64,000 nucleotides of DNA, from the NCBI RefSeq assembly GCF_038002605.1, contig NZ_JBBOCT010000001.1, positions 1-64,000 of the forward strand, given 5' to 3'. Below the pieces are notes generated by a model that did no database searches, had not been told where the DNA came from, and worked only from the letters and a program-made list of their open reading frames with translations. This document shows positions 37,355-45,388 of this stretch, piece by piece. The position numbers and the translations under genes are program-made. This DNA is from Bacillus sp. FSL K6-3431. Lineage in GTDB: Bacteria > Bacillota > Bacilli > Bacillales > Bacillaceae_C. Within the stretch, counting starts at the first letter, position 1. Every line of letters starts with the position of its first letter.

Positions 37355-38518
37355 ATGATTGAGATAGCTAAGAAAGATAGAATTTTTCTTTCGCCACCGC
37401 ATTTATCAGGTAATGAAATGAAATATATGCAAGAAGCGATTGATACGAATTGGATTGCGCCACTTGGTCCGAATGTAGATGCTTTCGAAGCCGAAATAGC
37501 TAGTTACGTAGGAGCTAAAGGAGCTGTTGCAGTTAGTTCAGGTACTGCAGCGATTCATTTAGCTCTTTCTTTATTAGAGGTTAAAACGGGAGATATTGTT
37601 TTTTGTTCGAGCTTAACGTTTGTAGCAAGTGCTAATCCTATCCTATATCAAGGAGCGGAACCAGTTTTTATCGATTCCGAGCCGGAAACCTGGAATATGT
37701 CCCCACAAGCACTTGCAAGAGCTTTCGAAGAAGCGGCACTTGCTGGAACATTGCCGAAAGCAGTAATCGTTGTTCATTTATATGGCCAAAGTGCGAAAAT
37801 GGATGAAATACTTTCTATATGTAATCAATATGATGTACCAATGATTGAGGATGCGGCTGAGTCACTAGGTTCTATTTATAATGGAAGGAAAAGTGGTACC
37901 TTTGGAAAACTTGGTGTGTTTTCATTTAATGGGAATAAAATTATTACTACATCAGGGGGCGGAATGCTCGTATCAAATGATGTAGTCGCTTTACAAAAAG
38001 CACGCTTTTTAGCCACGCAATCTAAGGACCCTGCACCACATTATCAGCATAGTAAGGTAGGATTTAATTATCGAATGAGTAATATTTTAGCAGGGATGGG
38101 AAGAGCACAGCTTGAAGTATTGGAAAAAAGAATTATATCTAGGAGATTCATATTTTCACAGTATTATCGGGAATTATCTCATATACCAGGCATTCATTTT
38201 ATGCCAGAATTGAAAAATACGCTGTCTAATCGCTGGCTTACAGCTTTAACAAATGATGAGAGTAAAACAGGAATATCTACTGGCGTTTTATTACGCGCGT
38301 TAGTGGAGGCGAATATTGAAGCGCGCCCTGTTTGGAAGCCCCTGCATTTGCAACCACTATTTAAGGGGATGAAATACTTTCCACATCAAGAACATCATAA
38401 TGTATCGGAACAATTATTCATGACTGGCATATGCCTGCCTTCTGGTAGTAATATGACCGAAGAAAATTTAATGAGGGTGATCGATTGTCTTAAAGATGAA
38501 TTAAACCAAAGGGTTTAG
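37355..38518 (+). CDS. epsN: PLP-dependent sugar aminotransferase (EpsN type)
   Basis: Transaminates the 4-keto sugar from EpsC to the 4-amino sugar that EpsM then acetylates. The 387 residues are DegT/DnrJ/EryC1 fold: RIFLSPPHLSGNEM and TNWIAPLGPNVDAFE at the start, VSSGTAAIHLAL, DAAESLG with the cofactor-binding Asp, and the PLP lysine in FSFNGNKIITTSGGG. It abuts epsM and is followed by a SinR-like gene. Confidence 0.92.
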   Translation: MIEIAKKDRIFLSPPHLSGNEMKYMQEAIDTNWIAPLGPNVDAFEAEIASYVGAKGAVAVSSGTAAIHLALSLLEVKTGDIVFCSSLTFVASANPILYQGAEPVFIDSEPETWNMSPQALARAFEEAALAGTLPKAVIVVHLYGQSAKMDEILSICNQYDVPMIEDAAESLGSIYNGRKSGTFGKLGVFSFNGNKIITTSGGGMLVSNDVVALQKARFLATQSKDPAPHYQHSKVGFNYRMSNILAGMGRAQLEVLEKRIISRRFIFSQYYRELSHIPGIHFMPELKNTLSNRWLTALTNDESKTGISTGVLLRALVEANIEARPVWKPLHLQPLFKGMKYFPHQEHHNVSEQLFMTGICLPSGSNMTEENLMRVIDCLKDELNQRV

Positions 38519-38553
38519 GAAGTCTATCCTAAATGGATAAAAGAGGTATATAA

Positions 38554-38904
38554 ATGATAGGGAAAAATATATGTAAAATACGAAAAAAAAAGGGACTGAC
38601 ATTAACAGAGCTGGCAAATCGGGCTGGTATAGCCAAATCATATTTAAGCAATATTGAAAGGAATGTGAATAAGAATCCTTCCATAAATGTGATGGAAAAA
38701 ATAGCCTCTGTTTTAGAAGTAGACCTTAAAACACTACTAGATCCAGAATTGACTAATGAGCCCAAACTACCTCAGCTTGATGCGGAATGGATTGATCTTG
38801 TACATGAACTAAAGGAATCAGGGATCAAAAAAGAAGAAATTAAAGAATTTAAAACATTGCTTGAATTTATTAAGTGGCAAAATAAGCATACTAAAGATAG
38901 TTAA
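38554..38904 (+). CDS. SinR/SlrR-like transcriptional regulator inside the eps operon
   Basis: A 116-residue protein of the XRE family. The N-terminal helix-turn-helix (TLTELANRAGIAKSYLSNIE, residues 17-36) is nearly that of SinR. The C-terminal SinR-type oligomerisation domain has LDAEWIDLVHELKESGIKKE. By comparison with B. subtilis it may be a second SinR or an SlrR-like partner that mixes with the SinR at 54761-55090. Being co-transcribed with the operon it may control, it would give feedback. GAGGT precedes the ATG. Confidence 0.85.
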   Translation: MIGKNICKIRKKKGLTLTELANRAGIAKSYLSNIERNVNKNPSINVMEKIASVLEVDLKTLLDPELTNEPKLPQLDAEWIDLVHELKESGIKKEEIKEFKTLLEFIKWQNKHTKDS

Positions 38905-38955
38905 TTTATAGATGTAAATGATAAGTTTTAAAAAAAGTAAAATAGGCGGGTTAAG

Positions 38956-39996
38956 ATGTCACGAAAAGTAAGTATTATTGTTCCCGTATATAAGGTTGAA
39001 AAATATATTCATAGATGTGTAGATAGTATTTTAGAACAAACTTACACAAATGTGGAAGTTATTTTAGTGAATGATGGATCACCAGATAACTGCGGTCCGA
39101 TTATTGATGACTATGCTAGTGAGGACTTCCGGATTGTAGTAGTACACAAAGAAAATGGTGGTTTATCGGACGCTAGAAATGTTGGAATGGAATATGTAAC
39201 AGGAGAATATACGTTGTTTGTAGATAGTGATGATTGGTTAGAAAAGAATATGATTGAAGAAATGGTGAATATAGGTCTTAATTTTAAAGCTGATATTGTG
39301 CAATCGGCTTTTTATTATGCCTATGAAGACCATTTACTTTATGATAATCGATACTATTCAAAGCGAGATTCTCCTACCATTTTAAACAATCAAGTTCTAA
39401 TGGCTGAATTGGTAAATAACCAAAAGGTTAAAAACTTCGCATGGGGAAAACTATATAAAACAAAAATCATCAAGGATCTACCTTTTAAAAAGGGGGTATT
39501 ATTCGAAGATGTATTTTGGGCTCATAAAGTGATGCAGCAAGTAAATACTTATGTTATCGTGCATCAACCAATGTGTTACTATTTCCAGCGGAGCGACAGT
39601 ATTGTTGCTCATTATACATTAAAAAATTTAGACATATTAGAAGGCCTCAAAGAAAGACATCGTTTTATTGAAGAAAATTATCCTGATTTAACAGATGAAT
39701 CTTATAGAGTGATATTGAAAACCTGTTTGATTCATTACAATCTCTTATTTTTAAATAGAAAAAAGGACAAAGCAGGATTACGAAGAAAAGAAATCCACGC
39801 TTATATCAAACGTAATTACAGCGAATTCGGGAATGCTGCCAAAGGAGACACACAATTGGAGCAGCAGTTGCGGTTGTTTAAGCTACATCCATATGTAAAT
39901 ATATTTTTCCTCTTAGTAGGAAAAATTCTAAGGAAGTTAAGATTTATACCTCGGCCTATCGGGTTAGAACGAATCAAGCTTCATTCTAGAGTATGA
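38956..39996 (+). CDS. Glycosyltransferase family 2 (EpsJ-like)
   Basis: A 346-residue inverting glycosyltransferase: VSIIVPVYKVEKYIHRCVDS, VILVNDGSPDNCG (donor binding), NGGLSDARNVG and the metal-binding FVDSDDWLE. A C-terminal amphipathic or hydrophobic stretch (YVNIFFLLVGKILRKL) may dock at the membrane. Similar to EpsH/EpsJ of B. subtilis. It overlaps the open frame of the next gene by four bases at the alternative upstream ATG. Confidence 0.87.
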   Translation: MSRKVSIIVPVYKVEKYIHRCVDSILEQTYTNVEVILVNDGSPDNCGPIIDDYASEDFRIVVVHKENGGLSDARNVGMEYVTGEYTLFVDSDDWLEKNMIEEMVNIGLNFKADIVQSAFYYAYEDHLLYDNRYYSKRDSPTILNNQVLMAELVNNQKVKNFAWGKLYKTKIIKDLPFKKGVLFEDVFWAHKVMQQVNTYVIVHQPMCYYFQRSDSIVAHYTLKNLDILEGLKERHRFIEENYPDLTDESYRVILKTCLIHYNLLFLNRKKDKAGLRRKEIHAYIKRNYSEFGNAAKGDTQLEQQLRLFKLHPYVNIFFLLVGKILRKLRFIPRPIGLERIKLHSRV

Positions 39997-40016
39997 CCAA
40001 AAAGGGGAATTACAGA

Positions 40017-41171
40017 ATGAATCAGCTAGTTGGAAAACTGAAAAAGTATATAGCTTTGCTCATGATTCACATTTTTAATTGCTTTCCTATTAAGGGAAAT
40101 AAAATTTTTATGTTTAGTTATTATGGTAGTCAATATGGATGTAACCCTAAATATATAACGGAGTATATGCTCCAGCATACTCCTAAGGGAAGATTTGATA
40201 TTGTATGGGCCTTTAATGATATAAAACAAAAGGAGCATATACCTAATATAAGAAAAGTAAAAACCATGACTTTTCAATACTTTTATGAGCTATGTACGTC
40301 TAAAGTGGTGATTACGAATTTTAGAACGACAGATTTATTTGTAAAAAGAAAGAAACAGTATTACATCCAAACATGGCATAGTTCATTACGCTTAAAGCAA
40401 ATCGAAAAAGACGCAGAAGATGCACTTCCACCGAACTATGTCGAGATGGCTAAAAAGGATTCAAATAAATGTGATCTCTTATTATCTGGCTGTAAATATA
40501 GTACAGATATCTTTAAGAGGTCTTTTTGGTATGATGGAGAAATTTTTGAACACGGGACACCAAGAAATGATTTACTTTTCAAAAAAGATCCTTTAATAAA
40601 AGGGGGAATTTTAAATGAATTAAACATACCTATTGATTATAAGGTCATTTTATATGCCCCAACCTTTAGAAAAGATAATGATCTAGCAGTATATGATTTG
40701 AATTATTCTAATATATTAAAAGGTTTAAAAGAGAAATTTGGTGGAAGATGGATATGTTTAGTAAAATTACATCCCCATTTAATGTCAAAATCTAGCCAGT
40801 TAGTTTATGGCGATCATGTTGTAGATGTGACTAGCTATAACGACATTCAAGAACTACTAAATATTTCTGATGCCTTAATAACTGACTACTCATCCTTGAT
40901 GTTCGATTATTCAATTACAGAAAGACCGTGCTTTTTATACGTACCTGATTATAAAGAATATATAAAACAAGACAGAAATTTATATTTTGATTTATTGGAA
41001 TTGCCCTTCAAAAAAGCAATGAACAACGGGGACCTTCTTGAAAAAATAAAATTATTTGATTCGGAAAAATACAATGGCGACTTAAGTCACTTTTTTGAAG
41101 GAATTGGCTCCTTTGAAAATGGAAATGCTAGCGAGGTTTTAGTAAAGCGAATAAATAAAATTTGCTTTTAG
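40017..41171 (+). CDS. CDP-glycerol glycerophosphotransferase family protein (TagB/TagF type)
   Basis: Transfers glycerol-phosphate from CDP-glycerol onto a glycan acceptor. The 384 residues show the family core: ITNFRTTDLFVKRKKQYYIQTWHSS, HGTPRNDLL, ILYAPTFRKDN, and the C-terminal DALITDYSSLMFDYSI. ATG 40017 is spaced eight bases from AAAGGGGAA; an ATG at 39993 lacks a good site. The following gene makes CDP-glycerol, so the polysaccharide is probably decorated with glycerol phosphate. Confidence 0.88.
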   Translation: MNQLVGKLKKYIALLMIHIFNCFPIKGNKIFMFSYYGSQYGCNPKYITEYMLQHTPKGRFDIVWAFNDIKQKEHIPNIRKVKTMTFQYFYELCTSKVVITNFRTTDLFVKRKKQYYIQTWHSSLRLKQIEKDAEDALPPNYVEMAKKDSNKCDLLLSGCKYSTDIFKRSFWYDGEIFEHGTPRNDLLFKKDPLIKGGILNELNIPIDYKVILYAPTFRKDNDLAVYDLNYSNILKGLKEKFGGRWICLVKLHPHLMSKSSQLVYGDHVVDVTSYNDIQELLNISDALITDYSSLMFDYSITERPCFLYVPDYKEYIKQDRNLYFDLLELPFKKAMNNGDLLEKIKLFDSEKYNGDLSHFFEGIGSFENGNASEVLVKRINKICF

Positions 41172-41191
41172 CCGAAGATGGAGGAAAACAA

Positions 41192-41608
41192 ATGAAGTCA
41201 TATAAATTTGGTTATACCACAGGTGTTTTTGATTTATTTCATGTAGGACATCTAAATGTTTTAAAAAGAGCAAAAGAACAATGTGAAATCCTCATCGTTG
41301 GTGTAAGTACAGATGAGTTAGTCCAAGAGTATAAAAATAAACTTCCTGTTATTCCTTACCATGAAAGAATCGAAATCGTTGAAGGAATAAAGTTTGTAGA
41401 TATAGTAGTCCCTCAAATAAATAGAGATAAGTTTTCAGCATGGGAAACCCTAAAATTTGATGTCATGTTTGTTGGGGATGACTGGAAGGGTAATCCTCTT
41501 TTTAATGAAGTTGAAAAGAAGTTTAACCAAGTAGGGATAGAAATCGTTTTTTTTCCGTATACAAAAGGGGTATCTTCTACGATCGTAAAGGAAAAAATAA
41601 AAAGTTAA
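41192..41608 (+). CDS. tagD: Glycerol-3-phosphate cytidylyltransferase (TagD type)
   Basis: Makes CDP-glycerol from CTP and glycerol-3-phosphate. The 138 residues have the nucleotidyltransferase motif GVFDLFHVGHLNVL near residues 11-24 (HxGH), the YHERIEIV segment and the C-terminal KGVSSTIVKE. GGAGG precedes the ATG at 41192; the frame from 41162 overlaps the previous gene. It directly feeds the glycerophosphotransferase upstream. Confidence 0.9.
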   Translation: MKSYKFGYTTGVFDLFHVGHLNVLKRAKEQCEILIVGVSTDELVQEYKNKLPVIPYHERIEIVEGIKFVDIVVPQINRDKFSAWETLKFDVMFVGDDWKGNPLFNEVEKKFNQVGIEIVFFPYTKGVSSTIVKEKIKS

Positions 41609-41771
41609 TTCATATAAAATGAATTTTATGCTATCTTAGCCTCCAAGGATATAAGTTAACTTAAACGAATTATCAAATGGAGACTATTCCCTTTTTTTGA
41701 AAGATAAAGGTAGTTAAGGGGGGGCAAATATTTTAAAATTTAAATGTTTTTTATCATTAATTTACTGGAAT

Positions 41772-42233
41772 GTGTTGGTAAATATTTTAGGGAAATCCAT
41801 GTTATTACCACAAAAACTAAGGTATTTCCTTTATAAACTTGCTGGAATGAGAACAGCATCTTCAAATATTCGTTCAGGTTGCATATTTCGTGGCAAAAAT
41901 CTTATGATCGAAAAAGGTGTGCTCCTTAATCACAATGTATTTATAGATAGTTGGGAAAAGGTAATAATCAAAGAGAATACAGCAATTGCTTTTGATGTCT
42001 TGATCTGTACCTCTAGTCATAAGATAGGAGATAAATTCAAAAGAGCTGGGGAATCTGATCGGAAGCCTATCGTTATTGGTAAAGGGTGCTGGATAGGCGC
42101 ACGGGCTACTATATTACCTGGCGTTACTATCGGAGATGGATGTTTTATTGCGGCAGGAGCAATAGTAACCAAAGACTGCAAACCAAATACACTTTACGCT
42201 GGAGTTCCAGCAAAAGAAATTAGATCGCTTTGA
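41772..42233 (+). CDS. Hexapeptide-repeat acetyltransferase
   Basis: A 153-residue left-handed beta-helix acyltransferase (WcaF/maltose-acetyltransferase type) with IRSGCIFRGKNLMIEKG repeats, the SSHKIG segment, and IGKGCWIGARATILPGVTIGDG ending YAGVPAKEI. It probably O-acetylates a sugar of the repeat unit. The GTG at 41772 has no good ribosome-binding site. AAGGGGGGG at about 41717-41724 would suit a start near 41730 at an ATT codon (N-terminus like ILKFKCFLSLIYWN), so the true start may be non-standard. Confidence 0.78.
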   Translation: MLVNILGKSMLLPQKLRYFLYKLAGMRTASSNIRSGCIFRGKNLMIEKGVLLNHNVFIDSWEKVIIKENTAIAFDVLICTSSHKIGDKFKRAGESDRKPIVIGKGCWIGARATILPGVTIGDGCFIAAGAIVTKDCKPNTLYAGVPAKEIRSL

Positions 42234-42287
42234 AAAGAAATACTTTTACTTCATCTTATTATGCATTAGAATAAACTGCTGAATTGT

Positions 42288-42318
42288 GAGTATCTCAATT
42301 GAGGTGCTCTTTTCTTTT
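42288..42318 (+). terminator. Probable terminator before the flippase gene
   Basis: GAGTATCTC-AATT-GAGGTGCTC followed by TTTTCTTTT in the gap of about 240 bases after the acetyltransferase. It may mark the end of the main eps transcript or only attenuate it, since co-directional sugar genes follow. The rest of the gap is AT-rich with nothing recognised. Confidence 0.5.
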
Positions 42319-42471
42319 GTAAAAGAGGTGTGATTCAATAGACGTTGACGTTTGTTTATAAGGTAATAAATCCGTTTATTAATATGTTTTATGATTATTC
42401 AGTAGTGAAAATTCGATTGCATTGATAAAAAACATATTTTTAATTAAATAAAGAGTATAGAAGGTTATAGT

Positions 42472-44001
42472 ATGAAAAATCAACTCAAAGCTGGTGCAGT
42501 ATTATCATATGCAGCACTATTTATTAATAGCGCAATCTCAATTATATATACACCTATTATGTTAAGTCTACTTGGTCAATCAGAATATGGATTATACAGT
42601 CTAGCTAGCGCAACTTCTGGATTCATAGGTGTCTTGAACTTTGGATTAGGTAATGCATTAATTCGATATTCGGCAAAATATAAAGCGCTAAATGATGAGC
42701 AAGGCTGCTCAAAATTATACGGGTTATTTTTTATCATTTATGGAGTATTAGGTGGAATTGCACTAGTAGCAGGAATAATACTGACTTTAAATGCAGATTT
42801 GTTTTTTTCTAACTCATTAAGTATTGCTGAGCTTCACACACTTAAGATAATCATGCGAATAATGATAGTTAACATATCTATTGGTATAGGATTAGGAATG
42901 TTTAGTGTTATTATTTTGGCGCATGAAAAGTTTGTTTTCCAAAAGACGGTAGTTATAATCAGTTCCATAATAAGCCCTCTGTTAATATTACCATTTTTAA
43001 TAATGGGATACGGTGTTATTACCATGGCGTTAATAATCACTTTATTAAATTTCATAACAATTATTATCAATATTTATTTCTGCATTAAAAAAATAAAAAT
43101 AAAGATCATATTTAAAAAGTTGGAAAAAGGATTGTTTAAAGAAATAATAATATTCTCATTCTATATATTTTTAAATTTAATTATAAGCCAATTATATTGG
43201 TCAACTGATCAAGTCATACTTGGAATTTATAGTGGAACCATTGCTGTTTCAATTTATACTATAGGTGTTTCTTTTACAGGTTACTTTTCCGGTTTTTCAT
43301 CTGCAATATCAAATGTGTTTTTAAGTAAAGTATCAACAATGGTAACCCAGGAGGCAACAGATCAAGAATTATCGGAGTTATTTATAAGAATAGGGAGAGT
43401 TCAATATATTATAATTTCATTCGCATTAAGTGGATTTGTTGTTTTTGGTCAGGAGTTTATTTATTTATGGGTAGGCTTGGAATATAGCGAATCATATATA
43501 ATAGCCGTTATTATACTTGCTCCTATGTTAGTTTCGCTAATACAAAGTATGGGTGGGGTAATACTACAAGCAAAAAATATGCAAAAGTTCAAATCTGTAA
43601 TTAACATTTTTGTCGCTATAGTTAATGTAATTATGAGTGTGATATTTGTTCAATGGTGGGGAGTTATTGGGTGTGCTATTGCAACAGCTATTTCTTTTAC
43701 TATAGGGAATATTGTTATTATTAATATATATTATTGGAAGAAAATCAGTATAAACATACCTGAGTTTTGGGTTAACATCTTATCTTTGAGTACACCACTT
43801 ATAATTAGTTTATTGTACGGTTTTACATTAAACGGAGAAATAATTGCTAATTATTGGACTTTATTATTTATTAAAATTTTTGTATTTTCTCTAGTGTATA
43901 TTTTTATAATATGGATTACGGGCATGAATAATTATGAAAAGGACTTAATAATTGTTCCTGTTAAAAGAATAACTCGTAGGCTTAGAGGTAATCATGCTTA
44001 A
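42472..44001 (+). CDS. Oligosaccharide flippase (Wzx/MATE-like, polysaccharide export)
   Basis: Moves undecaprenyl-linked repeat units across the membrane. The 509-residue protein has about 14 hydrophobic segments. The family start is ALFINSAISIIYTPIMLSLLGQSEYGLYSLA, and ISQLYWSTDQVILGIYSG lies in the second half. Base composition is more AT-rich than that of the upstream eps genes. With EpsG this gives a Wzx/Wzy-type assembly route. Confidence 0.9.
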   Translation: MKNQLKAGAVLSYAALFINSAISIIYTPIMLSLLGQSEYGLYSLASATSGFIGVLNFGLGNALIRYSAKYKALNDEQGCSKLYGLFFIIYGVLGGIALVAGIILTLNADLFFSNSLSIAELHTLKIIMRIMIVNISIGIGLGMFSVIILAHEKFVFQKTVVIISSIISPLLILPFLIMGYGVITMALIITLLNFITIIINIYFCIKKIKIKIIFKKLEKGLFKEIIIFSFYIFLNLIISQLYWSTDQVILGIYSGTIAVSIYTIGVSFTGYFSGFSSAISNVFLSKVSTMVTQEATDQELSELFIRIGRVQYIIISFALSGFVVFGQEFIYLWVGLEYSESYIIAVIILAPMLVSLIQSMGGVILQAKNMQKFKSVINIFVAIVNVIMSVIFVQWWGVIGCAIATAISFTIGNIVIINIYYWKKISINIPEFWVNILSLSTPLIISLLYGFTLNGEIIANYWTLLFIKIFVFSLVYIFIIWITGMNNYEKDLIIVPVKRITRRLRGNHA

Positions 44002-44125
44002 ATGGGTTGTTAAAACTCCCATGTCTTAGCAGACACATGAGGAATGAAAACTACGTCTAAGTTTTTCTATATAAAAGTTCACTAAATTATATAAGATGTA
44101 TATACTGAGGAGAGAGGGATAATCT

Positions 44126-45214
44126 GTGGAGCTATCAAAAAATGATACAAAAATATTAAAAGGAATAGGAATTTTATTAATGGTTTTACTACATCTTTTT
44201 GCTAGAAAGGATGTAAACGGACTTTACGAAACATTTCCCTTAATTAACGACGTACCTTTAGTCTATTATATCGGATTAATAGGTGATGCATGTAGACCAA
44301 TATACTTATTTGTTACAGGTTATGCCTTTTTTATAATGATTAATAACCATAAAGGATCTGTTATAGGTAAAAATATAAAAAGAATATTAAAGTTATTTGT
44401 AAACTATTGGATCGTTTTTTTAATTTTTGTGCCCTTGGGGTTTCTAATTGGAAGAGAACAAATATTTACATCTGATTTAACAACATTTTCACTTAATTTT
44501 TTTGGATTATCAAATTCTTATAACGGTGCATGGTGGTTTTTACAGGTTTATATAATATTTGTTCTCGTGTCTCCTATTCTTATTAAAATTATAAATAAGT
44601 ACAGTCCTTTTGTTTTATTTCTTATTTCAGGTGTTATATATTTCTTGGCATATGTGCAAAGATTTAAAAGTATAATAGATTTTGGTGATCATCCGTTAAC
44701 TGTCGAAATAATTCGTATAATTGTATTACTGGGTACATCTCAGTTCTCTTTTATAGTAGGTTCAATATTTGCAAAAGAAAAGATTTACACGAAACTTTAT
44801 CTTAGATTTCATAGCTACAAATTTAAAAATACACTTTGTCTTCTTGGATTGCTTTCTATAATAATATTTCATGGATTAATTGAATCAGCAATTATAGCCC
44901 CAATCAATGGAATAGGTTTTATTTGTTTATATTTTATGATGGATAAGAATGTATTACTACATAAGATATTGAATTTTATAAGCGATCACTCCACAAATAT
45001 ATGGTTAACGCATATGTTTTTCTATTCTACAGTTTTTCAAGAACTAACTTTTGCACCAAAATATCCACTTTTTATATTCATTTGGCTTATAATTCTCTGT
45101 GTTTTTTCGTCGTATATTATAAAGGCATTGGCGAAACCTATATATCAACTGATCGACAAAAAAAATACGTATAAAAATAATGATATGGAAGTAGGTAAAC
45201 TTTATAAAATTTAA
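44126..45214 (+). CDS. Membrane acyltransferase (acyltransferase family 3)
   Basis: A 362-residue integral membrane protein with about ten spans. It begins MELSKNDTKILKGIGILLMV; the family His lies in MVLLHLFARKD, and GDACRPIYLFVTGYAFF follows. Such proteins O-acetylate (or succinylate) surface polysaccharides. It starts at a GTG behind GAGGAGAGAGGG. It is the last plus-strand gene of the eps region and is convergent with a beta-helix gene. AT content is high, like the flippase. Confidence 0.83.
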   Translation: MELSKNDTKILKGIGILLMVLLHLFARKDVNGLYETFPLINDVPLVYYIGLIGDACRPIYLFVTGYAFFIMINNHKGSVIGKNIKRILKLFVNYWIVFLIFVPLGFLIGREQIFTSDLTTFSLNFFGLSNSYNGAWWFLQVYIIFVLVSPILIKIINKYSPFVLFLISGVIYFLAYVQRFKSIIDFGDHPLTVEIIRIIVLLGTSQFSFIVGSIFAKEKIYTKLYLRFHSYKFKNTLCLLGLLSIIIFHGLIESAIIAPINGIGFICLYFMMDKNVLLHKILNFISDHSTNIWLTHMFFYSTVFQELTFAPKYPLFIFIWLIILCVFSSYIIKALAKPIYQLIDKKNTYKNNDMEVGKLYKI

Positions 45215-45322
45215 TTGTTTAAAATAAGTCTCTCTAGTTTAATTACCGATCACTAATCGGTGTGACACTAACCAATATTACACTTCAATGCATAATAAAT
45301 GAGATAAATAAATGATTCATTT

Positions 45323-45353
45323 ACAAGAGACTAGGATTGACGATAGTCTCTTT
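45323..45353. terminator. Bidirectional terminator-like hairpin
   Basis: AAGAGACTA/TAGTCTCTT stem between the convergent acyltransferase and beta-helix genes, followed by a T-rich stretch on the plus strand. Confidence 0.6.
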
Positions 45354-45388
45354 GTAGTTTATTTTAGGAGATTTCTCCAAAGGTAAAG

